64,000 bases of DNA from Chaetomium olivaceum (Eukaryota > Ascomycota > Sordariomycetes > Sordariales > Chaetomiaceae), in the NCBI GenBank assembly GCA_039881045.1, contig JAYWVB010000007.1, positions 930,001-994,000 of the forward strand. Direction: 5' to 3'. A model generated the notes under the pieces. That model saw nothing but the letters and a program-made list of their open reading frames with translations, did not search any database and was not told the DNA's origin. The number at the start of each line of letters is the position of its first letter. Position 1 is the stretch's first letter. Below are positions 52,012-62,598 of this stretch, one piece after another. The position numbers and the translations under genes were made by a program.

Positions 52012-54502
52012 CTAGCTATGGCCGTTCATGACACCGTTGCCGTTCATGTGCATCCTGGCCAACGAATCGGACATACCGGGATTCCGCCCCCAAGCCTGGA
52101 GCATCTCCCGCCTAACGCTCCCGGTAGGCCGGGCGTAATCCCTTTGGGTCTGTTCTAGGATCGCGAGCATGGCGTCTTGCTCTTCGACTCTGTCAAAATA
52201 GTGCCCGACTGTGCATGTCAGTTTTGTGGTTTCGGTTTGAGCAGCATGGACCCAACTTACAAACCGATATCGCCATGCATGCTGTGAATATGCCCGGCGG
52301 TGTGAACTGGTTCCCACGCCCGATGGCACAGATTTCCCGGACGGTCTTCCGGATACGTTCCTGTTCATGTGTGTAAGTGCTTGATACACGAAAGTGGGCA
52401 GGGGCCAGCCAACCTCAACACTAGCCCTCTCTTTGGCTTTCATCAGGTTTCCGGGTCTCAGACGGTGATCCAACAGGAAGAGCTTTGCAAGCCGGTGATG
52501 TTGTACACCAATAACTGTTGGCACGGAACACATTTTGTTAGCCCACGTTGGAACAGATCAGAACAGAAACCCGACTCCCACTTACCCTGACAACCCTGAT
52601 GATACCAAATCCCCGGAAACACACTCGCCCCCGGCGGTTCCGTAAAAAACGGATCATACGACGGCGGCAGCTTCTCCGCCCAGCGTCGATTCCAGTTATT
52701 CAGCTCATCCCACGACTGCGGCTCATGCTTCTCGGGCGCCAGCCAGAAGTTGACCACATCAGCACAGTGCACCACCGCCACATTCGCCCACGCAAAGTCA
52801 TCCTCTGGCGGGTCGTCGAGCGACCTGTCCACAAGCCCCGGGTGGACAAGGTACAGGCATACTGGCTGCCGCTTCGTGACCGCGATGTAGATCTCCTGCC
52901 GCAGGCCCACCCAGAAGGATGCGGCGCCGAGGGTGCCCGGTCCGAATGACTGCACCCCGACGAAGCGGTACATGCCCGGCAAGTGGCCGCGCTTTAGAGC
53001 CTCGTGGGTTTCGTCCACGTCGCTGTCGATCTCGTCGCGGAGGGCAGCTGTGGTTGGGGTATTAGTCTCTGTTCTTTGCCCGCATTCTGGGGTAGACGTA
53101 CCGTTCATTTCTTCCATGACCTGGAGGATGATGGTTGCGGCGAAAAGATGCTCGGTCCACTTGGATTTGTAGTTCTTGCTCGTCAAGAGGCACTTCATGA
53201 TGTTGATGCAGGCCGCATTGTGCGTGTCTGCCATCTGGTTATACTTTTTCCTCTGGCTGATGTCCACGTGCGTTTGCCCCAAGTGCCGCGCCGAGAGCGC
53301 GAATATGGACCTCAGCAGCACCTGGCAGTCCCTTGATCGATGGGGTACGATGTTCTGGAAGGTATCTATGTCCTCGTCAGCATCTCATATATATGCTTAG
53401 AGCACAAAGGGCGGGCGCTGTGGCCGGCTCGCCCAACGATCAACGTACGATATGGGTCACATAAGTCGAGCTGAAGGAGAGGTGTCAGTCATGCAGACTA
53501 GATCGAGACGACTCGACTCGTCAACGACGGGTTTGGGTGGCACCTTACCCACATAGCCAGCTTATCCATAAAGTGGCGAAAGAGAACAGCCTCTTCGGGG
53601 TTCGTAAGGGGCCAGATCGGGGGAGCGGGATCGACGACGGACGAGATGGACATTAATTGTGAACGGTCAGGGGGCGAAGGGGGTCGGTAAGGTGGCAGGG
53701 GCGAAAGATTGCTGTGGCACTCCACGTCCACGATAGCAGGCGAGTCCCACGCCATCTCGAACTCGTCGGGTCCGCTATCCGGGCTCGATACATCGTTTAT
53801 GATGGTCTGCGACTCATCGATGAATACCACTTTATACCGTCAAGGTTAGACGGGGTCTTCTTGGCGGGTTACAAGACAAATGGAGGGGTCGGAGCAAGAG
53901 AAACATGGAAACGAACATCTTCGTGGAGTCTTGATCCACCTCTGTTTCTTTGTGAACTTGAACTTGGCTGTGTAAATACCGGAGTAGTAAGTAAAACCGG
54001 CGCCGAGAAAGGAGTGGTTTGGGACTCCACTGACACTTGTTGGTCTCGCGAATCTTAAGACCGGGCGGCATGCATGGCTCGTCCGCGGTGCGGCATCTGC
54101 CACAGATTGGTGTTACTCTGTCACCTGTGGCACATCGCTAAGTCAACACATGGTTTCCCCCACAGACTGACACCAGACCCGGCGGTGTGGGCCGGGGTCC
54201 GGGGAACGAGCGGACTAGTAGGGACGGAGGAAGTGGAGACAGAACGGACATCTGAGATGATGTTGCCGGCACCGGGCGCTAAGGAAGTCCACCATTCAAG
54301 TTAGCGAAAAAAGAGAACGAAACAAAACCCGAGTGCTCTTTCATTGAGATCCAAGTTCTCTCTAAACTTGCTTGGCAACTCAATAACTCAACAACCGAGA
54401 CCTGACTTACCATCCGAATCTTGCAAGGCTCGGTGTTGGGGAGCCCCGCCCGGACGAGGGCGTGGTCGTGGCCGTAGTCGTTGTTGTGTCGGGAGGCGAC
54501 AT
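52012..54502 (-). CDS. Zn2Cys6 transcription factor with fungal-specific domain, 11 exons
   Basis: Exons: 54502-54411, 54278-54246, 54117-54035, 53967-53917, 53829-53549, 53470-53449, 53365-53102, 53047-52586, 52514-52414, 52360-52261 and 52208-52012; all phases agree and give 561 residues. The zinc cluster CARCRQHHLRC-PVTPI-CGRCRTADEPC (three segments, C-x2-C-x6-C twice) is spread over exons 1-3; its first Cys codon is itself split. TKKQRWIKTPRRLVFIDES links it to a regulatory domain with HFMDKLAMWLDLCDPY, SIFALSARHLGQTH and TEHLFAATIILQVMEEM, ending FTPPGIFTACMAISVFGHYF and a short tail. The pattern is that of the fungal-specific transcription factor domain. Exons of 33 and 22 nt are unusually short. 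It points away from the sugar permease gene across a 1-kb promoter region. Confidence 0.85.
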
Positions 54503-55526
54503 TGGCAAAGGCCGGGTCCGTTAAGCCCGGACGCTCACATTCAAAATTCGGATGGTGAAGCACGCACAAGCGGTTGGTTGGGGTTGGGGGGGGTCTGGGC
54601 AAGGTGAGGAAGAAGCTGAGGCGGTGATCAAATGCCAGACCTCTCTGAACCAAAGGTGTCAGAGCTTCGCTGGCTCATCCCACTCGATCCTCGTGGCTGA
54701 CCGGGGAAATTGCCCCCCGAATGAGAACCCTGGTAGATGCCCCGCTCTCTTTTGTGGGCGGCTGAGAAAGATGATCCTCCTTCCAGTCCAGTCCCGGCCC
54801 GAAGCCGGGTCCACCGTGAAACTCGCCGTGTACCCTCGGTACCCCCGCGAAAACGATGGGGAAGCAAGTCTGGTGAACTGCCCGAGATGGTGGCACCGAA
54901 AACATTAAGTTTTGAGTTTTACCTTTTTTTGGGATATCATGCGGGTCGTTTGCAGGCCGTTCTTGTTTTTTGGGTGCTGATGTCTTGGTGCGGGGAAGGA
55001 AGGGATGCCGAAGGCCACCGGTCACATTTGTCACTGGCATTGGTTTCGGGGTGTGGTGCAACACAACGCGATGCACCTTCCCTTCCTGTCGAAGCTGCTT
55101 CACCGAGCAACGAACCACCGAAGGACCTGAGTACCTAAGGTAACTAAACCATGCCAGCGACCCCGAGACCATGAAGCATGGGGAAAACCCTTCCAGGAAC
55201 CCGACAGGGATTCCCACTTCCCAACGGCCCCAGCTTGAACTGCTGCTGCGCACCCCACAACCTAGAAAAACTCCACAAACCCCAACCCCGTCCCTAAAGT
55301 GAGAGCTCATTGGATCTGTTGAAAGAAATCTTCGAGAAATTCTCCAGGTTTCTCCATCCGTCCTGCTTGGCGACATGGGCCTTGAACGGAGCCCGGGGAG
55401 TTGATCTTTTCTTTTCCCCATAACGCGAACGACAGGCCCTTCTTCGCGAACCGGCGCATTACCTAGGAGCGTTCGTCTCACCTATCTCGACTGCACATTG
55501 GAACACTGGAGTGAATTGCCACCAAT
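54503..55526. promoter_or_regulatory. Divergent promoter region, Zn2Cys6 factor and permease
   Basis: 1 kb between divergent starts. Contains GTACCTAAGG (55131) and ATTACCTAGGAG (55459). A CGG-type inverted repeat expected for a Zn2Cys6 site was not identified with confidence. No gene recognised. Confidence 0.5.
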
Positions 55527-57671
55527 ATGGCTTCAGAACACCCACCCGAGGGCGTTGTGCCCTCCGAGAAGGCCACTATGGGCGATGAGAAGGACCACCA
55601 TACGCAAGACGAGGTCTCACGGCTCAAGGCTACGGACCGTGTCATCCAGGGTGCCAAATTGGCCACGGAGAAGGAACAGAAGATGACCCTCATGCAGGGC
55701 ATCCGCTTGTATCCCAAAGCCATCGCATGGAGCATGCTCATCTCAACATGTATCGTGATGGAAGGGTACGATATTTGCCTGATCAACAACTTCTGTAGGT
55801 GTTTCATGGCATCCTCAACTCTGTGGGGTCCCGAGATGGCGCCCTCGGCTAACCGAATGGCTCCAAGACGCATTTCCACAGTTCAATAGGAAATACGGCG
55901 AGCAGTTGCCCAACGGAGAATGGGAAGTGACAGCTCCATGGCAAGCCGGCCTTAGCAATGTGAGTGCTGTTCTCAAACATCAGATAAGCCAAAACAACAG
56001 CGCGGCGGCCCGCTTCTACGCCCCGGCCCGCTCCCGGTCTTTGAGATGGGACGAACGGAGAGCAAAAAACTGACCCAGTGGATCTAGGGCGCCAACGTCG
56101 GCGAACTCATTGGCCTCCTCATCAACGGCTGGGTGTCAGAACGATTCGGTTATCGCTGGACAGTAATTGTCTGCCTGATGTTGATCAATGCTTGGACGGC
56201 CTTGTTTTTCACGGCCCAGAATGTGCAGACGCTGTTGGCGGCTGAGATCCTATGCGGCATTGTATGCCCCCCCGAACCCCTGATATCTGAGGATGGGTTA
56301 CTGACGTGCAGCTTCTGGATAGCCATGGGGCGTTTTTCAAACCCTCACCATCACCTATGCTTCCGAGGTTTGCCCTGTCGCTATGAGAGCCTATCTGTCG
56401 ACCTACGTCAACTTCTGCTGGGGCCTCGGCCAACTGATCGGAATTGGCGTCATCATGTCCATGCTTGGGCGGGACAACGAATGGGGTTACCGAATTCCAT
56501 ATGCACTGCAGTGGATGTGGCCCGTTCCGCTCGCCGTTGGCATTTTCTTCGCTCCCGAGTCTCCCTGGTGGTTGGTTCGCAAAGGGAAGCTCGACAAGGC
56601 AAAGAAGTCACTGTTGCGTCTCACCAGCCTGAACCGGGAGACGGACTTTGATGCGGATGAGACGGTCGACATGATGGTGCACACGACCGCGCTGGAGGAG
56701 AAGACAACGAGCGGAGCTAGCTACTTAGACTGCTTCAAGGGCTATGATTTGAGGAGAACAGAGGTAGGGCAAACTGAATCTGAGTAAGATGGGGCGTTCA
56801 AGGACTGACGGTATGCAGATTGTCGGCATGTGCTGGGCGATCCAGAATCTATCCGGAAATTCTTTTTCCAACTACTCGACATACTTCCTCACCCAAGCCG
56901 GTCTTGATCCGGACAGCGCCTACGGCTTTGCGCTTGGCCAGTATGGAATTAACATGGTGGTAAGTCAGATCCTGGCATCTCCCAGAGAAAGTGACAGTGT
57001 ACGCTGACGCTGCTGGACAGGGGGTTATCGGAGCCTGGTTTTTGATGAGCCGCGGAATCGGCCGTCGGTCTCTCTACCTCTACGGCCTGTGCGGGCTTTT
57101 TGTGATGCTTTTGATCCTCGGCTTCCTGGGCCTCGTCCCTGAGTCTCATCGACGAGAGGCCTCCCTTGCAACGGGCAGCATCATGCTTGGCTGGGCCCTG
57201 ACCTACCAACTGACAGTGGGCACTGTCTGCTATTCGCTGGTTAGCGAGATCTCGACGCGGCGGCTGCAGATTAAGACTGTTGCCCCTCGGACGTGTGTTC
57301 TAGTGAGTCTTCTCCATGGGTAATGATGCCATTCTCCACCGCTAACTCCGTAAAGTATTATTGTGGGCATCGTTTGCAGTACCATAACGCCATACATGTT
57401 GAATCCCGGAGCCTGGGATTGGAGGAACTTTGCCGGGTTTTTTTGGGCAGGTGTTTGCTTTTTGTGCATTGTTTACACTTACTTTCGGGTGCCCGAGCCG
57501 TCCGGGCGCTCGTTTGCCGAGCTGGATCTGCTTTTCAAAAACAAGGTCAGTGCACGCAAGTTTGCCACGACCAAGGTCAATGTGTTCGAGGAGGATATTG
57601 ATGGGGAATTCATGGCCAAATACCATAAGCATGCTGGGGCCAAGGGTGTGGAGAGCACCAAGAGCCCATAG
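55527..57671 (+). CDS. MFS sugar permease, maltose/alpha-glucoside type, one frame break
   Basis: Seven exons: 55527-55794, 55868-55959, 56088-56261, 56323-56763, 56819-56959, 57021-57302 and 57356-57671. Removing one C from CCCC at 57283-57286 restores KTVALGRVFYIIVGIVCSTI and an exact frame of 570 residues. Family motifs include MEGYDICLINNF, FNRKYGEQL, LSNGANVGE, NGWVSERFGYRW, ILCGIPWGVFQTL, YASEVCPVAMRAYLSTYVN, PESPWWLVRKGK and VPEPSGRSFAELDLLF. About 12 membrane helices can be traced. This is the MAL-type proton symporter subfamily, which imports maltose and other alpha-glucosides; the exact sugar is unknown. The first intron uses CCAAG as acceptor rather than the nearby CACAG, as needed for the frame. 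Confidence 0.92.
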
Positions 57672-59519
57672 GGCTTGAGAATTTAGGATAGGAGCTTGAG
57701 TTAATGAAGCACATTCGCATGTTAACCTGTTGTGACTGTCGAAGAAGTCAACGGTGAAGATGGAAGTCGCGAACTATTTAAGTTATTGCTTTCCAAATGT
57801 GAATCACGTCTGATAAATGATTTTTCCTAGATTCCAATCTATTCTTTGGTTCAGTGTTATATCTCGCCAGGTTGGAGCGGCAGGAGAAACGATCTAAGAT
57901 GCCTAGGTTGTTACTTGCTTCTGTTTAGGTACCTACTTAGCTGGCGCCCTTTCTATCCCATATTTATTAGACTCATCTAATCCGTAAGAACCTCCGGCTC
58001 CAGAGAAAAGATATAACTTATTGATATGGGAGCCTAGGTAGAAGACGTCAGTTGGTCTGTTTTATATCTGTTAGATTATTCCTTCTATTGTACACCGACT
58101 GGGCTGCCCACAGTGCAGACAATGTTCATACAGCTTCCTGGTTAATGACCATGCCGTCTTTCAAATACTCCTTTGCACTCGTCGGTAGAAATCAGAGTCA
58201 GCAGGTTGGGTCAGTTTCCGGTGTTTTGAAGTTAGTCAAGTCAGCACGTCTTCTGGCCCCATACCGAGCATGTTACACCCGCGCGGGCTGGACGGGAGGA
58301 AAGATAGACTCACTCCCCTGTGTGTATTCAAGTTGACTACTATACAACACACCACCCGCCTCAACCTAATCGGGTAATCTCCTCGGGAACTAGTTCAGCT
58401 CCCCAACGTGCTTTCACGTCCGGAGGTTTCAACGGCTTGAGCGGTGACTCCCACTCAGCTAGACGCTAACCGGTGCTATCCACGATCCAGACCGTCTCCT
58501 ACTGACCGGTTCCTCCTCCTGGCGCAGATATCGCCCGGCCACATCGACCGGCTAGCCGCTTTCTCCCCCACGCCATTCCGAAAGTAGTCGGTCTGCATCG
58601 GAGAAAGTTGCCATTTTTCAAAAGTGGACCTCTGTTTTACGAAGCGGCCTTCGCGCAGAATTACCGTATCAGATTCCAAAGGGAAACCTTCGCCGATTCT
58701 GGCCAAAATCGATCAGGGCCAACCTGTATGTGTTCATCGGACCCTGGAAGATGTTCACGTGCCATTCAAGGGACAACCAGGTCGGTGGGCACTCGCAGGC
58801 GTAGTGGCACCCACCCAGGCGCGGTTCCAAGCAGAAACGAAAGAGGGAGAGAGGGAGGACACAGATCCGTGGAACCGAAGGAGCAGGCTTCTCCTCTTGT
58901 ATCCATTCTGATGCAGTGGTGTGCTTGAGATTCGCCAGGGCAAGCGGGTGAAATGGAGTAGATGACGTGGATCTACAGATTATTTCCCTACCTTTCAGGG
59001 CCTGCCTTCCCTTTCCTTCAATTCGAACCCCCCATATCGGCGTAACCGCGGCGTGGAGTCTCCTGCCGTCCTCCCAGTGCCTCCTCCACTCTCGGTCTGG
59101 TCTGATCATACATGATAGCCCTGGTTAATCATTAGTGGTGACCGATTCCCATTCCGAAGATGCGGCAACACGATAATAGGCGGTCTGTACCCGGGGGAAA
59201 AAGAACGGTCCTCGACCGTGCCCTGGCTCAGCCGACCAACGCTGTCTGTACCCGTGACTCTTTTCCTCGCTCATTATTCGTATATTCGTACCTTCCCGCT
59301 TGATACCGAGCTTCTCACACTTCGAGAGCAAAGGTGCCACAGGCCCTGGTCCTCCACCCAAGCACGAATCTTTCGTCATTTCATAAGTGGCCCAATATAA
59401 AACGTTGATTCTCGACTCGTCGTTTCTGGCAAGACAATCGGATCACAGGGTGCTGATACCTCCTTTCCTACTCCTTTCTTAATTTTCCCTCTCTCGTCTT
59501 ACACAAACACCCAATCACA
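57672..59519. other. Long intergenic region before MIOX
   Basis: No gene recognised in 1.85 kb. TTTAGGTACCTACTTAG at about 57925-57941 and GCCTAGGTAG at 58032-58041 belong to a motif seen elsewhere in the window. The pyrimidine-rich 150 bp before 59520 look like a fungal promoter/leader. Confidence 0.5.
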
Positions 59520-60524
59520 ATGGCAGCCGCGGTAGATATCCGCCCGCTCCATCGGGACGGGGCCGCCCTCGAAGCCATCTCGGACGCAGTGGACACTGTC
59601 AACATAATCAAAGGCATGTCCACCACCACGGATGGGCCCGCCTTCGACGCAGCCTCCAAGTTCGACACAGAGAAAGACAAATCCACCTTCCGTCAATACG
59701 ACGACGCATGCGACCGGGTCAAGAACTTCTACGCGGAGCAGCACGCCAAGCAGACAGTAGCGCACAACCTCGCCGCGCGCGAGCATTTCTACTCCCCCAC
59801 CCGGCAGCGTCCCCAGCTAGGCATCTGGGAGGCCATGGAGAAGCTCAACACGCTGGTGGACGACAGCGACCCGGACACGTCGCTCAGCCAGATCCAGCAC
59901 CTGCTGCAGAGCGCCGAGGCGATCCGCCGTGACGGAAAGCCCCGCTGGATGCAGCTGACGGGGCTGATCCACGACCTGGGCAAGCTGATGCTCTTCTATG
60001 GGTGTTGCGATGGCCAGTGGGATGTTGTTGGCGACACCTTCCCCGTCGGCTGCCGCTTTGATGAGCGCTGCATCTACCCGGACCTGTTCGCCGCCAACCC
60101 CGACGCGGGCCACGATGTCTACTCTACCCGCCACGGTATCTACAAGCCGGGATGTGGCGTCAACGAGCTGATGATGAGCTGGGGCCACGACGAGTACTTA
60201 TACCTGGTGCTGCGGGACCAAAGCACACTGCCGCGTGAGGCCCTCGCCATGGTGCGCTTCCACTCGTTTTACCCCTGGCATAAAGAAGGTGCTTACAGGG
60301 AGTTCATGGCCGATGGCGACGAGGCACTGCTGAGCGCTGTGCGTGCGTTTAACCCATATGATTTGTACAGCAAGTCGGATGATGTGCCCAAAGTCGAAGA
60401 GCTGAAGGTGAGATCATCCCTGGGAATGCGAGGTATAGGGACTCATTGAATTAACACGTGATTCTAGCCTTACTACTTGGAACTGATTGACGAGTTCTTT
60501 CCTCAGAAGGTCATCAAGTGGTAG
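59520..60524 (+). CDS. MIOX: Myo-inositol oxygenase
   Basis: Exons 59520-60407 and 60468-60524; the 60-nt intron keeps the frame and adds the conserved end PYYLELIDEFFPQKVIKW. 314 residues, usual length 285-315. The enzyme uses a di-iron centre to open myo-inositol to D-glucuronate, the first step of inositol catabolism. Iron ligands of the HD-like fold are visible in GLIHDLGK, in SWGHDEYLY and in RFHSFYPWHKEGAY. DKSTFRQYDDACDRVKNFY and HRTPRP-like substitutions fit the family. Without splicing the protein would lose its last 19 residues, so the intron call is solid. Its 5' context is CACAATGG. It lies downstream of the permease, but co-regulation is not shown. Confidence 0.95.
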
Positions 60525-61174
60525 ACACTGGGTGGGGCGGTGACTGAGTAGAATGTTTGGTGAGGTTGCTTGAATTGGTATGATTTCTGTGCTGGTACGA
60601 GGGGAAGAACAATTTTTTTGAAGTCCGGGGAGGAGGAAAATCGCACTCAGAGCCAGAACTTTAAGTGCGCCTGCGCATGGCTCAAACATGATACATCTTG
60701 CAATCAAATGATGCTTCTCCTGCCCCTTCGGCGCCCAAGGTCAGTTGCAGGTTAGACCCCTGGTGCGGGACACCTGAATTCAATATTACGGAAAATGAAA
60801 CGATCAAAATGTGATAGACGTTGGGAAAAGTGATATGCAGTCCCTCCCAAACCGAAACCAGCCCTGTTTTTCTTTGGTGTTCAATTACCAAACAATGTGC
60901 GGAAACAGTCCATACCCGACACGACATTTTGTCCCCTTGGTTCCTTTTATTATTCTTCGGTAACTGCAATGTAAGATAAGTGGCCAAGAGCAAGAAACAA
61001 GGAGTAGTGGCGTGTTTGGCCGCAGGGGCTGTGAACAAAGAGGCTCGGGTATGTCGTTTCGCCGTTGCACCCACCCCGAGTATATCAACCACTCATCACT
61101 GGCATCCTGCCTAACACATACCTTGACATGCAACCCTAAGTGTATCAGATATCTCGCCTAAGTTACTCGTCAAG
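60525..61174. other. Intergenic
   Basis: Between MIOX and the dead kinase-like gene. No gene seen. Confidence 0.5.
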
Positions 61175-62598
61175 ATGTCACTAGAACAGGATGACCCCCT
61201 GGATAACTTTTACCTGGTCGGTAATGGCCATATGGTTCGGCCCGATCCGGAGCACGGCGGGGTTGAAATGATGGCAGATTCGTACGTCTGGTTCGACTGA
61301 GACTCGTACCGATGGCTGGATGTCTGGTATCATAGAGAAGATGAGGTAGACTGGTCGGGCCCCGACGAGAAAGTGCAAATCAAATAGTTTAGCGGCACCA
61401 CGCGGCTGCTGCGTTGACTCCTTGACGGTGCCGCCCTGCCACCCGACGTGCTGGCGCTCAACATCAGCTCGTCGGGGGAGATCGTATGGACGTCGACGGG
61501 CGACAAGTACAACGGCGCATGGTGTACCTACTACCCCTCGGTGGAGGAATGCGGGCTCCAGTCTTCGGCCAGGAACCTTCCTGTGCTGCGCCGTTTTGAT
61601 CTGACTGAGCTTGACCGTATCGAAGGCACAGTCACCAAGGTTTCGTACCGCTGTCCTGCTTCCGGGCAAGAGAAGATTGGCGCCTTCAACGCCAGGGCGC
61701 GTTGCGACCATTACGGTCATGTCTGGGACGAGATTCAGATCATGGCGCGGCTGCCGGCTCACCCACTCATCCTTCCCATCGACTCCCTCGTTGTCGAGGA
61801 GCTTACCGGGCTTGGCGTTGTCGGATTCATCACTCCATTCATCTCGGCCCACTCGCTTGGTAAACCGCTCCCAGGCCTATTTAAGCTACGCTGGCTTCGG
61901 GAGTTGATGGGCCTCGTGGACGAGCTCAACCTCGAGTACGGCGTCCTGCACCAGAATATTCGCCCTGAGAGCCTCCTCATCAACCCGGACACCGACTCCA
62001 TCTTGCTCTTCGACTTCAACCAAGCCGCGAGGGTCGGGGAATCATTGGACGGCGATCGTGATCCCAGGAAGCGGACCTTTTTCCCCAACTTCGAGAAGCC
62101 CGAGCAAAACGACATCAAGGGCGTAGCCTTCCTCCTCTACTCAGTCATCACCCGCGATCCCGCGTACCGCCGGGGGGAGCACACCCGGTTCGGCGACATC
62201 AAAGACGACGAATTCGACGACCTCGCCAAGTGGACCCAACACCCCCCCGCCCAACTCACCCCCTAGACCACCCCATCTCTTCGCGGCTCGAGACCGGCCG
62301 GCCCGTGCTGCAGTGGCGGCGCCCGTCGCGGGTCGAGGTGGACAAGGGCCGGCGGCTGTTGGCGATGGGGCGGTATGCGGACGAGGAGGCCGAATACCAG
62401 CGGCGCATGGCTTCCATGTTTTCTGTGCTAGACCCGAAGCGCGGGTTTCCGCAGCTGATGCGGCGGGCGACGAGGGCAAAGGCGAGGGCGACGGCAAAGG
62501 CGACTCGGAGGGCGAGGGCAGAGGCGAATTTGCCTGCTGTTTCTGCTGCTGGGGTTGAGGGTGGTGGTGGTGCGGTGGCGGGGAAGAGGAAGCTCTAG
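61175..62598 (+). pseudogene. Kinase-like gene killed by three C-to-T-type stops and a frameshift
   Basis: From the ATG at 61175 one frame reads MSLEQDDPLDNFYLVGNGHM and onward through three stops: TGA at 61301 (after VWFD), TAG at 61388 (after VQIK) and TGA at 61415 (after TTRLLR). The sequence between and after them stays in frame and conserved (YRWLDVWYH, DVLALNISSSGEIVWTS). The body holds a kinase-like fold: LPAHPLILPIDSLV, then VLHQNIRPESLLI where the usual catalytic HxD is HQN, and ILLFDFNQAA in place of DFG. Near 62243-62268 a base is missing in long C runs, after which LDHPISSRLETGRPVLQW continues to 62598. Two stops could arise from CGA and one from CAG by C-to-T change. Even the ancestor looks like a pseudokinase. 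Confidence 0.72.
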
